DNA from: an uncultured Chloracidobacterium sp.
Lineage (GTDB): Bacteria; Acidobacteriota; Blastocatellia; Pyrinomonadales; Pyrinomonadaceae
Reading direction: 5' to 3'
Length of the DNA: 64,000 bases
Assembly: GCA_937941715.1 (NCBI GenBank)
Contig: CALDGX010000003.1
Span: forward strand, 1 to 64,000
Under the pieces are notes generated by a model that was not told where the DNA came from, searched no databases, and was given only the letters and a program-made list of their open reading frames with translations. This document shows, piece by piece, positions 42,240 to 51,946 of this stretch. Both the position numbers and the translations under genes were made by a program. How positions within the stretch are numbered: the stretch's first letter is position 1; each line of letters opens with the position of its first letter.

Positions 42240-44987
42240 TCACGGGCCGGCCGGTGCCGGCGTGTGACGGTTGTCATAATCCTGACCCCAATAATCAACA
42301 TACGATTGCGGCGGATTAGTATTGCCTGTATTAACGTTTCCGTTTCGGTAATCCTGCAGGATAGCGGCTTCGCCGGCATCGTTCGCACGGCGGTTTAGCT
42401 CCTCATCGGATATTCCGGGTTCGGCAGCCTGCAGGCGAGCTCGTTCGGCGTCGCGAGCGGCAACATAGGTACCGCGAGTGCTGCTGTTATATTGTTCAGA
42501 TCCTCCCGCAGCGTTCATTTGTTCTTCGGATTCGTACGCCCTGCGTTCCGCGGCGGCGTCCTCGCGAAGCTGTGTGTCGATGTAGTCGGCACGGGTCTGG
42601 GCTTGCACATCTGCACTGGTACCGCCTTGCTCAGCCTCTGCGTGGCCCATCTCGTGGACGAAGCCTGGTGCTGCGTCAGCGGCTCTAGCCGGGTCAAGGT
42701 TGACCGAGTTCGTCGGATTGCCGCTATAGGCAGTTCCGCCGGGATTATTGGTCACCTGTACATTATTTCGCTCAAATACCTCAAGAGCGTGGCGGCCCTG
42801 AGCCGAGGTGTTAAGCCGGTTGCGCATCGCGGTGAACGCAGCATTCTCGCCGGGCCTCGGCGGGTAAACGTGATGCTGTGAACGAAGCTGCCGCCTGTTG
42901 CGTCCTCGTCCGCCGCCGGTCCTCGGTCGATCGAGGTTTCCGGGCTCGCCGTTGTCTGACCACTCGGCATCGAGCGGATCGTCGATCGCCGGGTCACCGG
43001 TCTCGGTGCCATAGCCGCCCGAGTTGATCTTTACCATCGAGCCGGCGATCGTTACGCCGCTCGCATCGATCACAACACAGCTGCCGCCGACCTTTAGGCT
43101 GATCTTTGTGCTGGCTTCGAGTATTATCTCCTGGGCGTTAAGTTCAGCTTTGGTCTTCACCAGAGTCGCAAGATTGCCCTGATAATCTTCTACGACATCA
43201 GCCTTGACCGCCTCGTTCAATTTGTCATCGATACCGATGTAATGGGCGCTTTTAACGTGAAGGTCATAGTTGCCGCCGACCGAGATCGCCAGATTGCCGC
43301 CGGGCTGATTGTCCGAGCGCATACCGATGACCTCTTGCCGATTGCCGCCACACGTCTCATACATCGAGCCGCGCACTCGCAGATCATAACGTTTCTGCGA
43401 ATGGACGAATACCTGTTCCTTTCCGGCTTTGTCCTCGAAACGCAACTCGTTGAACCCCTTGCCGTCATCAGGCGAAGTTCGGGTCTTTATATATGTCAGC
43501 GTCTTGAATTTGGGCAGTTCATAATGCGGCATCGTTTCCGGATTATAGACCGATCCGGTTATGATCGGCTGATCCGGGTCGCCTTCCATAAAATCGACGA
43601 TCACCTCCTGCCCGATCCGCGGAATGAACATCGTGCCCCACTTATTTCCGGCGATATTCGTCGCGACCCGCAGCCAGCATGACGAACTTGAATCGTTCTG
43701 GCCCTGTCGGTCCCAGTGGAACTGAACCTTAACGCGGCCGAATTTGTCGGTAAAGATCTCTTCGCCGGCCGGTCCGACCACAACCGCGGTCTGGCTGCCG
43801 TTGACGATCGGTTTCGCGGTCTTTCGCAGAGGTCGAAACGGGGCCTGGCCATTCCCTTGCGGAATGCAGGCAAAATCAATGGTATACGCGTTTGAGATCG
43901 CGTCATCCGAGATATAAGCCGGCGATTGGACCGCCTCGGTGCGAACGCTGACCAGGATGTGGTTGCGATTGTTCTCAGACACCGGGTGGGTCGTCAGCCT
44001 AAAGCGATATCCGGCTGTCATGGAACAGCAATCGGAAGTGCCGTAGCTAGTCTTGTAGGCGACATCGAGTTCCTGTTGGCGGATATCGACGGTTCGCTGA
44101 CGGTCGTTGAATATCTTGTTCAGTTCGCCTGATTGCTCGCCGCCGCCCGACGAAATGCCGTCAAACCTCTTTGCGTACTCACCCGGAAAATCATAGTGCT
44201 CCAACTGTTGGTTACCGCCGATGTTGAACCGGCTCACCTGCTGAGCTTCGAGATGATTGGTCGGCAGCTGAAAGTTGTGATCAAAGAGCGTGTACTTTCC
44301 GGTGCGGATCTGATTGGTCACCTGCCAGGTATGGACCATCCCGTGCCATTCCGTTAATTCAGAACTGTCGATCGCGAACGGTATCTCCGAACGTTCAGGA
44401 CATTCGCGGTGGGACGCATCGGTGTTGGCAACGATCATCCTGTGTGAACTTGCGGTGTGGTCAAAATAGTAGAAGATACCTTCTTCTTCCATTAACCGCG
44501 AGGCAAAGTCCCAGTCGGACTCGCGATACTGCACACAATAGTTGCGCGGTTGGAAATCGCCCTGTATCTCAAAATCTACTTCAAACCCCTCAAATACCTG
44601 CTGCAGGACATCCGGAACCGACAGATTTTGAAATATGCGGCTCTGCGAGACCTGTGTGAGCAGCCAAACCTTCGGCACCAACTCAGCCTGGTATTTCGAA
44701 AAGCGGGTATTTCTATTTCCCTGTGTGAAATTGACGCAGATCCCACTGAAAAAGCGCTTCGTACCGTCGCTCTGCTCAACGGTGACGGTCATCGGCTGTC
44801 CGAGGACCTGCTGCGGATCGACGAGCGTCGCCTCGCGCCCTTCCTCGGGTTCTTCATGCAGAAGTTCGAGGTCGAAATGAAACAGTGACGACAATGCTTC
44901 ACGGCTCCGAATACGCTTTATCAGCAGAAAATCGTCGGCGAGCGGCGTCGTTATGTTTAATAGTCTTCCTTGTTGTGTCGTCGGCAT
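42240..44987 (-). CDS. vgrG: VgrG spike protein with C-terminal HExxH metallopeptidase domain
   Basis: A 915-residue evolved VgrG. The gp27/gp5-like spike occupies about residues 1-650: PLADDFLLIKRI at the start, YRESDWDFASRLMEEEGIFYYF, and GRVKVQFHWDR with the following OB-fold. A Gly/Arg linker and a roughly 220-residue C-terminal extension follow. The extension contains HEMGH (residues 778-782, bases 42642-42656), with Glu-rich AERRAYESEEQ downstream that may supply the third zinc ligand. VgrG proteins with zinc peptidase tails are known T6SS effectors. It lies upstream of a membrane-anchored immunity candidate and PAAR. Confidence 0.88.
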   Translation of the reverse strand: MPTTQQGRLLNITTPLADDFLLIKRIRSREALSSLFHFDLELLHEEPEEGREATLVDPQQVLGQPMTVTVEQSDGTKRFFSGICVNFTQGNRNTRFSKYQAELVPKVWLLTQVSQSRIFQNLSVPDVLQQVFEGFEVDFEIQGDFQPRNYCVQYRESDWDFASRLMEEEGIFYYFDHTASSHRMIVANTDASHRECPERSEIPFAIDSSELTEWHGMVHTWQVTNQIRTGKYTLFDHNFQLPTNHLEAQQVSRFNIGGNQQLEHYDFPGEYAKRFDGISSGGGEQSGELNKIFNDRQRTVDIRQQELDVAYKTSYGTSDCCSMTAGYRFRLTTHPVSENNRNHILVSVRTEAVQSPAYISDDAISNAYTIDFACIPQGNGQAPFRPLRKTAKPIVNGSQTAVVVGPAGEEIFTDKFGRVKVQFHWDRQGQNDSSSSCWLRVATNIAGNKWGTMFIPRIGQEVIVDFMEGDPDQPIITGSVYNPETMPHYELPKFKTLTYIKTRTSPDDGKGFNELRFEDKAGKEQVFVHSQKRYDLRVRGSMYETCGGNRQEVIGMRSDNQPGGNLAISVGGNYDLHVKSAHYIGIDDKLNEAVKADVVEDYQGNLATLVKTKAELNAQEIILEASTKISLKVGGSCVVIDASGVTIAGSMVKINSGGYGTETGDPAIDDPLDAEWSDNGEPGNLDRPRTGGGRGRNRRQLRSQHHVYPPRPGENAAFTAMRNRLNTSAQGRHALEVFERNNVQVTNNPGGTAYSGNPTNSVNLDPARAADAAPGFVHEMGHAEAEQGGTSADVQAQTRADYIDTQLREDAAAERRAYESEEQMNAAGGSEQYNSSTRGTYVAARDAERARLQAAEPGISDEELNRRANDAGEAAILQDYRNGNVNTGNTNPPQSYVDYWGQDYDNRHTPAPAGP

Positions 44988-45060
44988 ATATTCTTCGAGG
45001 CCCTTGTCGGGTGATCGCTCATATCAAAAAGACGAAACGTTACAGTGATTTTTGCGTAGT

Positions 45061-45657
45061 TTATGGCCGAGGCTCGAGGCGCGGATCCCGAACCGCTCCC
45101 GACGAGTCATACCAAACGCTTGGGTTTGCAAACTCGGCGATGATGTTGCCGTCACGACCGTATACGACTACCGGGCCCTCCCACTCACCGTATTCGATCG
45201 CGGACTCCTCACAATCCAAAAAGCGGCACCGCTCCATTCGCGAATAAGTCTGAGTTTCTCTCGCCGCCGTTACCTCGGCATGCGCTTCCAGTGCAATATG
45301 CCTGCACAATTCGTCACCGTCGCCATGACGGGTCATCGACGATTCGGCAGCGTGGCAGGCAAATATGACGATCCGGTCGACCTTGTCACGCAAGCGGGCA
45401 AAGTGATGCACGGTCGTAAACGCAATGAGTTCGCGGCAGAAAAGCAACGCGGTCGTATCTTCGGCGACAACCCTGACGCCGTGACACATAAGATAGAGTA
45501 CGCCGATGCCGCCTCTTTCATCGGCGATTCGCACAACGCGATCGAAGAAATCGCCGATATGCGTATTTTCATCGACCTCAAAGGTTATCGTGGACACCGT
45601 TGTGATCGGCGTCCTGCCTTCAAGTCTCGTGTCATGAACCACTACATTTACGGGCAT
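45061..45657 (-). CDS. Caspase/CHAT-fold cysteine peptidase-like protein in the T6SS unit
   Basis: A 198-residue protein with a caspase-hemoglobinase layout. A beta strand ends in LMCHG with His59; the next core strand ends in IFACHAA with Cys101; then a helix (ELCRHIALEAHA) and strand EVTAARETQTY. This His-Gly then A-C pattern is that of CHAT, DUF4347 and caspase-like domains. No signal peptide or fused domain. It begins 5 nt after clpV and lies 73 nt before vgrG, so it may be a T6SS effector, a regulator or a self-acting protease. The family call rests on motif and strand order only. Confidence 0.6.
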   Translation of the reverse strand: MPVNVVVHDTRLEGRTPITTVSTITFEVDENTHIGDFFDRVVRIADERGGIGVLYLMCHGVRVVAEDTTALLFCRELIAFTTVHHFARLRDKVDRIVIFACHAAESSMTRHGDGDELCRHIALEAHAEVTAARETQTYSRMERCRFLDCEESAIEYGEWEGPVVVYGRDGNIIAEFANPSVWYDSSGAVRDPRLEPRP

Positions 45658-45662
45658 ATCAT

Positions 45663-48395
45663 CTATTCAAACTGATATGTAAACTTCTCGTCGCTGCCGA
45701 CCGATACATGGACCTTGTTGATGCCATGGCCGCTGGCCATTCTGGCCAGGACCTCGCCTGACATTTCCGGCAGCAATGTACCCGTCAGGATGTTGTAAAC
45801 GTTGCGTGCACCGCTGTCCACATCGGTACACCGTTTCGCTACCGTATCTATGACGGCATCGTCATAGGAAAATTGCGCATTGTGATTGTCCTTTATCCTC
45901 TTGGCGATCTTGCCGAGCTGGAGTTTGATGATCAGCCGCATTATCTCGTCCGAGATCGGATAGAACGGGACAGTGACCATTCTGCCAAGCAGGGCCGGCT
46001 TGAACGCCTTGTTAAGTTCGGGTTTGATCGCATTGACCAAACCGTCCGGCGACGGCGTCGTATCCGCATCGGCACATAACTTCATAATGGTGTCGGTTCC
46101 GACATTTGAGGTCAGTATAATTATGCAGTTCTTGAAATCGATCTCTCGGCCCTCACCGTCTTCGAGCACACCTTTATCAAATACCTGAAAGAACAACTCC
46201 ATCACGTCCGGATGAGCCTTTTCGACCTCGTCAAGCAGCACCACTGAGTATGGTTTGCGCCGAACTGCCTCGGTCAGAACACCGCCTTCACCGTAACCGA
46301 CGTATCCTGGAGGCGACCCCTTGAGGCTCGAAACGGTATGAGCCTCCTGATACTCGCTCATGTTGATCGAGATCAGATTTCGTTCGCCCCCGTATAGCGA
46401 ATCGGCCAGAGCGAGCGCCGTTTCGGTCTTGCCGACGCCTGAGGTGCCGACGAGCATAAACACGCCGATCGGACGTTTGGGGTCGGTCAACCCTGCACGC
46501 GATGTCCTGATCCGTTGAGCGATAGCTTCGAGCGCGTGGTTTTGTCCCAGAACCCTTTCCTGCAGCGTTGCCGCCAAATTCAGTACCGCGTTTATTTCGT
46601 CGGCGACCATCTTGCCGATCGGGATACCGGTCCAGCCCGATATGACCTCGGCGACCGTCTGCCCATTGACGACAGGCTGCATCAGCGGGTTCTCACCCTG
46701 GACCACTTTTAGCTCGTCGTTGGCGGCCTTCAGTTCGGTCTTGAGCAGTTCAACATCGATGGCCGGTTCGGCCGCCGCCGGAACCTCGGAAGTTTCAACC
46801 GATGTTTCTGCCGGAGCGTCGCCCTCGACCGCGGCCGTTATCGGCGGAGCGGCATCGAGGCGGGACGTTTCCAGCTTTACCCGAATATTCCGGATCTTCT
46901 CGACGAGTTCCTTTTCCTTGTTCCATTGAGCGGTCAGCCGCTCCAGTTCGGCGTTTGCCGTGTCAAGGGCGGTCTTTAATTCCGCAAGCCTTGCGTCGTG
47001 GTTCGCACCGGTCACCTGCTCACGCAAAAGGGCCTCGGACTCGGACGAAAGGTTCTGGATCAAACGCGTTTCATCTTCGATCGCCGCAGGCGTCGCTCCC
47101 TGACCGATCGCGACCTTAGCGCATGCGGTGTCGAGGACCGAGACGCTCTTGTCAGGCAATTGACGGCCGGTGATGTATCGGGACGAGAGTTTGACGCACT
47201 CGACTATCGCTTCGTCGAGGATCCGGACGTTATGATGAGACTCCATCCGGCCGGTGAGCCCCCGCATCATCGCAACGGCCTTCTCCTCATCGGGTTCTTC
47301 CACCTTGACAACCTGAAAGCGCCGGGCAAGAGCGGCATCTTTTTCAAAATACTTCTTGTATTCGGCCCACGTCGTTGCTGCGATCGTCCGCAGTTCACCG
47401 CGGGCAAGAGCCGGCTTAAGCAGATTTGCGGCGTCATTCTGTCCGGCCTGCCCGCCGGCACCGATCATCGTGTGTGCCTCGTCGATAAACATAATTATCG
47501 GCTGCGGCGACGCCTTGACTTCGTCGATGACGTTCTTCAATCGCTGTTCAAATTCACCCTTTACGCCGGCACCTGCCTGCAGCAGCCCAAGGTCGAGCGA
47601 GCGAACCGAGACATTCTTTAGAGGATCGGGCACATCACCGGCCGCGATCCGTGCGGCGAAACCCTCGACGACGGCGGTCTTGCCAACGCCGGCCTCGCCC
47701 GTCAGGATCGGATTATTCTGGCGTCGTCGGGTCAGGATATCGACGATCTGACGTATCTCACCCTCACGCCCGAGGATTGGGTCGATCTTGCCGGCGGCGG
47801 CTTTCGCCGTCAGGTCCTCAGTATATTGATCGAGGGCCTTGGTCTTGCCGGGAACACCGCTCGCGACGGGTGATCCGTCAGATAAACCGGCCGTTTCACC
47901 GAGAAGCACCGCATCCCGTTCTTCGTTCGAGTCGGCGGTGATCTCCGGCAGCTTGGTTTGCAGCGACTCAGCGGAAATGTGGTTGAATTCACGTGAGATC
48001 TCGCGGGCAATTCGCGCATAGCTCTCGTTTGCCACCAACGCCAGCACCAGGTGGCCGCTTCGGACGCGGGCCGCGCCATAGTCGACCGAGGCAAGGAGCC
48101 ATGCGTCCTGGATCCAACGCGGCAGACGGTCGCTGAGTCCGGGAGTGCGCGTATTTCCGGTCTTAAGCCGGCCGAGAGCGTCGGTCACGTCCTTGGCGAG
48201 ACGGTCTACGCTGACCTCGTAATGATTGCAGATCCGATGAAGGTCGGTGTTGTCCTGTTCGAGCAGTTTAGCCAGGATATGCTCGATCTCGACATCATAA
48301 TTCGTACGAGTGAGGCACAGTCCGGCCGCACCTTCGAGAGCTTCACGGCAGGTGTCGTTCAATCTTCCGATCAGTGATTTTAAGTTAACGTTCAT
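45663..48395 (-). CDS. clpV: T6SS ClpV AAA+ ATPase (TssH)
   Basis: Disassembles the contracted TssB/TssC sheath for reuse. The 910-residue Hsp100 protein has a ClpV N-terminal domain binding TssC (1-150), AAA+ ring 1 with GEAGVGKTAVVEG and FIDEAHTMIG, a middle coiled-coil region with a Pro/Ala-rich insertion (about 525-570), and ring 2 with GTSGVGKTETALAL and LLDEVEKAHPD, then GYVGYGEGG pore residues. Length and order match ClpV. It lies between tssG and the caspase-like gene. Confidence 0.95.
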   Translation of the reverse strand: MNVNLKSLIGRLNDTCREALEGAAGLCLTRTNYDVEIEHILAKLLEQDNTDLHRICNHYEVSVDRLAKDVTDALGRLKTGNTRTPGLSDRLPRWIQDAWLLASVDYGAARVRSGHLVLALVANESYARIAREISREFNHISAESLQTKLPEITADSNEERDAVLLGETAGLSDGSPVASGVPGKTKALDQYTEDLTAKAAAGKIDPILGREGEIRQIVDILTRRRQNNPILTGEAGVGKTAVVEGFAARIAAGDVPDPLKNVSVRSLDLGLLQAGAGVKGEFEQRLKNVIDEVKASPQPIIMFIDEAHTMIGAGGQAGQNDAANLLKPALARGELRTIAATTWAEYKKYFEKDAALARRFQVVKVEEPDEEKAVAMMRGLTGRMESHHNVRILDEAIVECVKLSSRYITGRQLPDKSVSVLDTACAKVAIGQGATPAAIEDETRLIQNLSSESEALLREQVTGANHDARLAELKTALDTANAELERLTAQWNKEKELVEKIRNIRVKLETSRLDAAPPITAAVEGDAPAETSVETSEVPAAAEPAIDVELLKTELKAANDELKVVQGENPLMQPVVNGQTVAEVISGWTGIPIGKMVADEINAVLNLAATLQERVLGQNHALEAIAQRIRTSRAGLTDPKRPIGVFMLVGTSGVGKTETALALADSLYGGERNLISINMSEYQEAHTVSSLKGSPPGYVGYGEGGVLTEAVRRKPYSVVLLDEVEKAHPDVMELFFQVFDKGVLEDGEGREIDFKNCIIILTSNVGTDTIMKLCADADTTPSPDGLVNAIKPELNKAFKPALLGRMVTVPFYPISDEIMRLIIKLQLGKIAKRIKDNHNAQFSYDDAVIDTVAKRCTDVDSGARNVYNILTGTLLPEMSGEVLARMASGHGINKVHVSVGSDEKFTYQFE

Positions 48396-48408
48396 TACAA
48401 GTCATCTC

Positions 48409-49434
48409 CTAATTTTCTGAGGGTGCTCCGTCGGTCTGCAGTACCAACTGATCATCGTCTGCCGCGAACGGCTTGGTCTTTAGCCACGTGGTCCAGCCCA
48501 GCATCGGCCGCCGCACGGCCTTGGTAGTAAGTACCGATCCCGGCACTTGCCTGGCAGCCAAAACAAGCTGAACATCAAAATCGAACTCAAATCCGATCAT
48601 GAACCGGATCATCGAACACAGCTCACGATACGCCGAACCGTTTGGCAAAAATGCCTGATATTGCTTAAAGCTCAGCGGGCCTACGCGAATTCGGATCTTT
48701 GACTGCTGGTCCCAGACCCGCGTTCCGGCGATCGCGCTTTTGCCGAGTTCCGAGTTGCTCCGGCCGAGTTTGGTGGTGTCCTCATCGGCCAACCGGAGCC
48801 ATTGCCCGAAATACTGCTCTACCTTGGCCGGCACTCCGAAATGATCGCTGATCATATTCTCGACCGCGTTCACCGAATGCGGCTTTTGCCCGATCAGCCC
48901 GACGTAGGGAAGCATCGATTCGTCGTCGATGTCCATTCGCCCGCGGAGCCCGTCCGTGCCCAGGCCCGCAAGGTCAAAAACGTACGACGTAAACTCGCGG
49001 TCGCCGCGTTCATATGCGACCGGAAACCGATATTTGGCCCACGCTCGGTAAAACATCGACACGGAGCGATGAGTGAAAATATCCAGAAATGACCAGAGGG
49101 TCGTATCGCGATGGCGGATGCGGTCGAGTACGAGTTCCGTGTAGTGTGTCGGCAATACGCCGCTGACGCCCGCCATACCCATAAAGTTAACAAGCATCTC
49201 CACCCGGTTCCCGTTTGACTCGGCGTCGGTGGTCTCGTGGATCTCCTGTATCTCGCTTGCCGGAAAATCAAGGCCGATGCGCGAACGAAAACGAACTACC
49301 TCTTCATTGGGCAGTGCGTCCTTGCCAACGGTCTTTCGGTCCGAGTAGATCTTTTCAAGCAAGCGGACAGCCTGAAAGAACTCGAACGCGAAAGGCTCGT
49401 CGAACAACTCTTGATTTAGCGGTTTTTTTGGCAC
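48409..49434 (-). CDS. tssG: T6SS baseplate protein TssG
   Basis: A baseplate component that pairs with TssF. About 340 residues with the typical N-terminus PFAFEFFQAVRLLE, the block PEEVVRFR-like NEEVVRFRSRIGLDFP, and the mid-region GVLPTHYTELVLDR followed by FLDIFTHRS. The open frame begins with TTG 49473 inside tssF; GTG 49434, right after the tssF stop, gives the usual N-terminus and is chosen. Confidence 0.9.
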   Translation of the reverse strand: MPKKPLNQELFDEPFAFEFFQAVRLLEKIYSDRKTVGKDALPNEEVVRFRSRIGLDFPASEIQEIHETTDAESNGNRVEMLVNFMGMAGVSGVLPTHYTELVLDRIRHRDTTLWSFLDIFTHRSVSMFYRAWAKYRFPVAYERGDREFTSYVFDLAGLGTDGLRGRMDIDDESMLPYVGLIGQKPHSVNAVENMISDHFGVPAKVEQYFGQWLRLADEDTTKLGRSNSELGKSAIAGTRVWDQQSKIRIRVGPLSFKQYQAFLPNGSAYRELCSMIRFMIGFEFDFDVQLVLAARQVPGSVLTTKAVRRPMLGWTTWLKTKPFAADDDQLVLQTDGAPSEN

Positions 49435-49438
49435 CTCT

Positions 49439-51331
49439 TTATGACAATTCCTGTTCACCCGCCCGCGGGGCAAATCGCCGAACGATCTCCTCTCGCTGTT
49501 CGGTCCTGATCACAAGTTGATTAAATGAATTTATCGACGAATACAGGCCCAGAAAACGCTCCAAAACGCTTGCGAATAGGAACAGTCCGCTGCCGACAAA
49601 CTGCTCCTCGTCAAACGTCAGGGTCGTCTCGAGCCCGCGGACAAATCCGGCCCCGATCCGGCCGCCGATCTGTCGGACTACTTTGCGTGATTCGATCCGG
49701 GTGATGCCCAGGATCTGCTTTCTGATCACCGACGAGTCGTCAAAATTGTACAATTGCAACAGTTCCTGTAAGGCCTCCGGCGTTCCGTTCTCGCTGTTAA
49801 CTATCGACAGATAGTTCAGATTAAGATGTGAGATGAGCCGCCATTGGGCCGATCGCCGCTGCGGCGGCCGGATCGTCTCGGTCGGTTTGGTCAGACACCT
49901 CACCCGCGACAGAAGTGCCGTGCCCTCGACCTCAAAATCGCCCTCTTTACCGCCAAAAGGCAGCTTTGCCGGCAGATCTCGGTTAGTACAAGTCGTTTTG
50001 ACGTTCAGGACCTCGACGGCCGGGATCAGAGGGTCGAAATTTAGGTCGACGAGCGACAAAAAGACTTCGGTCCCGGCGTCGTCCGTCCTTTGCGATGGCC
50101 TTCTGACGGCGTACCAAAAGGACTTTTCCATCTGCTCGCCATAGGCATGACGCATCGAGTAAAACGGCGAAAATTCGCGCGTCTGGTTCGAGCGGGGGTC
50201 GGTGGTGATCACTTCGTTCACCGAGTATATTTCGGTGGTGGATTGGCGATGGACATCCGGGATGATCTGGTATTCGTATTTTTGCTGAGACAAATATATC
50301 GGGTCCGAGAGCTTCGAAAACAGATTGATTATCGGTGAGCAGCCCATTCGGAAAGTCTCGTTCGAGATCGGGGCGACCGGCGGCGTAATGTCCCGCAGAT
50401 GGATCAGGATGTCAAAATGGCTGCCAAACTTCCTCGCGATCGCCTGATCGACGCCGAGCAGGTCGAAAAACAGGAATTTATACGGAAACGCAAAATACTC
50501 CGTCAGCAGCCGATATCCGGCAAATGAGCGTTTTGTGAAGGGAAGCATCGCCTCATCTTCATTAAACCCGACAGGCTTTATCGCGTCGCTCGCCGCGAGG
50601 ACGACCGGATCCGGCTTTTTCAGCTGGATGTTGGTCATCGTCTTTAACGTACGGTCGCCGATCGGAGCGTCTTTTGGCCTAAACTCCACCGCGGATGCAT
50701 GATTCATCAGCATCTCGTAGAGCGGAAAGACTAGTTGCGGTTCGCCATCGAGATAGAAACGTATCTTGTCGGGCGGCTGCGAAGTCACGCCGTCTTTAAG
50801 CTCGCTCAGATTTGCGTTGCCGAAACAACGCATGCTGAGGCGGATCGTCGCTTCGCTCATTTTGCCGCGGGCGTCCTTCGGTGCCGGCGATTCGAGTGCC
50901 GCGGATTCGATCTCGATCGGCATCAGGCTGGTGTCATAGGCCGTTCTGAATCGGCACGGCGTTCCGTCGACCGGCCGCGAATTAAGCCTCGTGCCGCGCT
51001 CGATATTCTGGACCGCTGTCAGTTTGTCGTTCAGCGAACCGTAAGAGAACTGGACGACCGCCATTGACGGGATCGGCGAAAGGTAATGCGGATAGAGTAT
51101 GTTGAGAAATGCCTCGGTTATCTCAGGCAGTTCGTCATCAAGCTTGTGGCTGATACGAGCCGTCAAGTAGGCAAAAGCCTCGATCATCCGCTCAACATGC
51201 GGATCCTCGACCTTGTCCTCATCGAGCTGCAGACGAGCCGCGATCTTGGGATATTTGCGGGCAAACTCCGCACCCATACGGCGCAGAAATACCAGTTCAC
51301 GCTCGTAATATCCTAGGAGTTCATCGCGCAT
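49439..51331 (-). CDS. tssF: T6SS baseplate protein TssF
   Basis: The wedge component of the baseplate. The 630-residue protein has the hallmark N-terminus LLGYYERELVFLRRMGAEFA and KYPKIAARL, then VERMIEAFAYLTARI and LYPHYLSPIPSMAVVQF. Length is normal for TssF. It starts 32 nt after tssE, and its 3' end adjoins tssG. Confidence 0.94.
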   Translation of the reverse strand: MRDELLGYYERELVFLRRMGAEFARKYPKIAARLQLDEDKVEDPHVERMIEAFAYLTARISHKLDDELPEITEAFLNILYPHYLSPIPSMAVVQFSYGSLNDKLTAVQNIERGTRLNSRPVDGTPCRFRTAYDTSLMPIEIESAALESPAPKDARGKMSEATIRLSMRCFGNANLSELKDGVTSQPPDKIRFYLDGEPQLVFPLYEMLMNHASAVEFRPKDAPIGDRTLKTMTNIQLKKPDPVVLAASDAIKPVGFNEDEAMLPFTKRSFAGYRLLTEYFAFPYKFLFFDLLGVDQAIARKFGSHFDILIHLRDITPPVAPISNETFRMGCSPIINLFSKLSDPIYLSQQKYEYQIIPDVHRQSTTEIYSVNEVITTDPRSNQTREFSPFYSMRHAYGEQMEKSFWYAVRRPSQRTDDAGTEVFLSLVDLNFDPLIPAVEVLNVKTTCTNRDLPAKLPFGGKEGDFEVEGTALLSRVRCLTKPTETIRPPQRRSAQWRLISHLNLNYLSIVNSENGTPEALQELLQLYNFDDSSVIRKQILGITRIESRKVVRQIGGRIGAGFVRGLETTLTFDEEQFVGSGLFLFASVLERFLGLYSSINSFNQLVIRTEQREEIVRRFAPRAGEQELS

Positions 51332-51363
51332 AAAATAACAGTTCCGCCGCGGCAGCCCCCAGC

Positions 51364-51843
51364 CTATGCCATTGTGAATTCGCCGCTTCCGAGTTCCAGC
51401 ATTGTGTCAAAAACGATCGGTTCCGGCGTTGGTTCGATATCCAGATTGGCCTCGATCCTGAACCGCAGATGCCGGTCCGTGTGTTCGACCGGGTCCATCG
51501 TCACCTTGAGATTCACGAATCGCGGCTCAAAGGTCCTGATCGCATTTTCAAGCGATTTGGTGAGCCTTACCTGTTCGTGGCTGTTTTTTGCGTTCATGCC
51601 CATTATGTCGGGCAGGCCGTAGAATGCCAGCGAACGCTTTGCCTCTTCAAGCTGCACGCCGCTCTCGTCAACGTGGCAGCGTGTATTGAGCAGCCATTCG
51701 AGGTCGCGTCGCACCGATGCCTTGAGCTCCTGCAGGCCGGCCGACCGCGATTTTGCGGCCTCGCGGCTCTCAAGCGGTTCGAGGTCGATAAGGCGATCCA
51801 GGACCGACGGCGTGACACGTATCTCGGAATTAGGACGGGACAT
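51364..51843 (-). CDS. tssE: T6SS baseplate protein TssE (gp25-like)
   Basis: The lysozyme-like baseplate component, homologous to T4 gp25. 159 residues: SVLDRLIDLEP at the N-terminus, the SVRRDLEWLLNTRC block with the conserved Arg-x-x-Leu pattern, ENAIRTFEPRFVNLKV and HLRFRIEANLDIE near the end. The gene is separated from hcp by a 103-nt gap with a hairpin. Confidence 0.9.
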   Translation of the reverse strand: MSRPNSEIRVTPSVLDRLIDLEPLESREAAKSRSAGLQELKASVRRDLEWLLNTRCHVDESGVQLEEAKRSLAFYGLPDIMGMNAKNSHEQVRLTKSLENAIRTFEPRFVNLKVTMDPVEHTDRHLRFRIEANLDIEPTPEPIVFDTMLELGSGEFTMA

Positions 51844-51850
51844 AAATGCC

Positions 51851-51907
51851 GAATAACGGACAAAAAACTAATTTGCAGGGCTGCACCGATTCGCGATACA
51901 GCCCTGC
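51851..51907 (-). terminator. Hairpin with T-run between hcp and tssE
   Basis: Read on the minus strand, GCAGGGCTG and CAGCCCTGC (51907-51899 and 51883-51875) form a perfect 9-bp stem. AAATTAG and then six T follow. The T-run is offset by seven bases, so partial termination or 3'-end stabilisation of hcp mRNA is likely rather than a full stop. Confidence 0.55.
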
Positions 51908-51946
51908 CGATCTGCCTGCCGACCGAAGCCGGGCTGAGGTGTAAGG

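Noticed and set aside
45052..45675. Plus-strand 207-codon frame opposite the caspase-like gene
   Set aside because: Antisense shadow; the minus-strand frame has the motifs and operon spacing.
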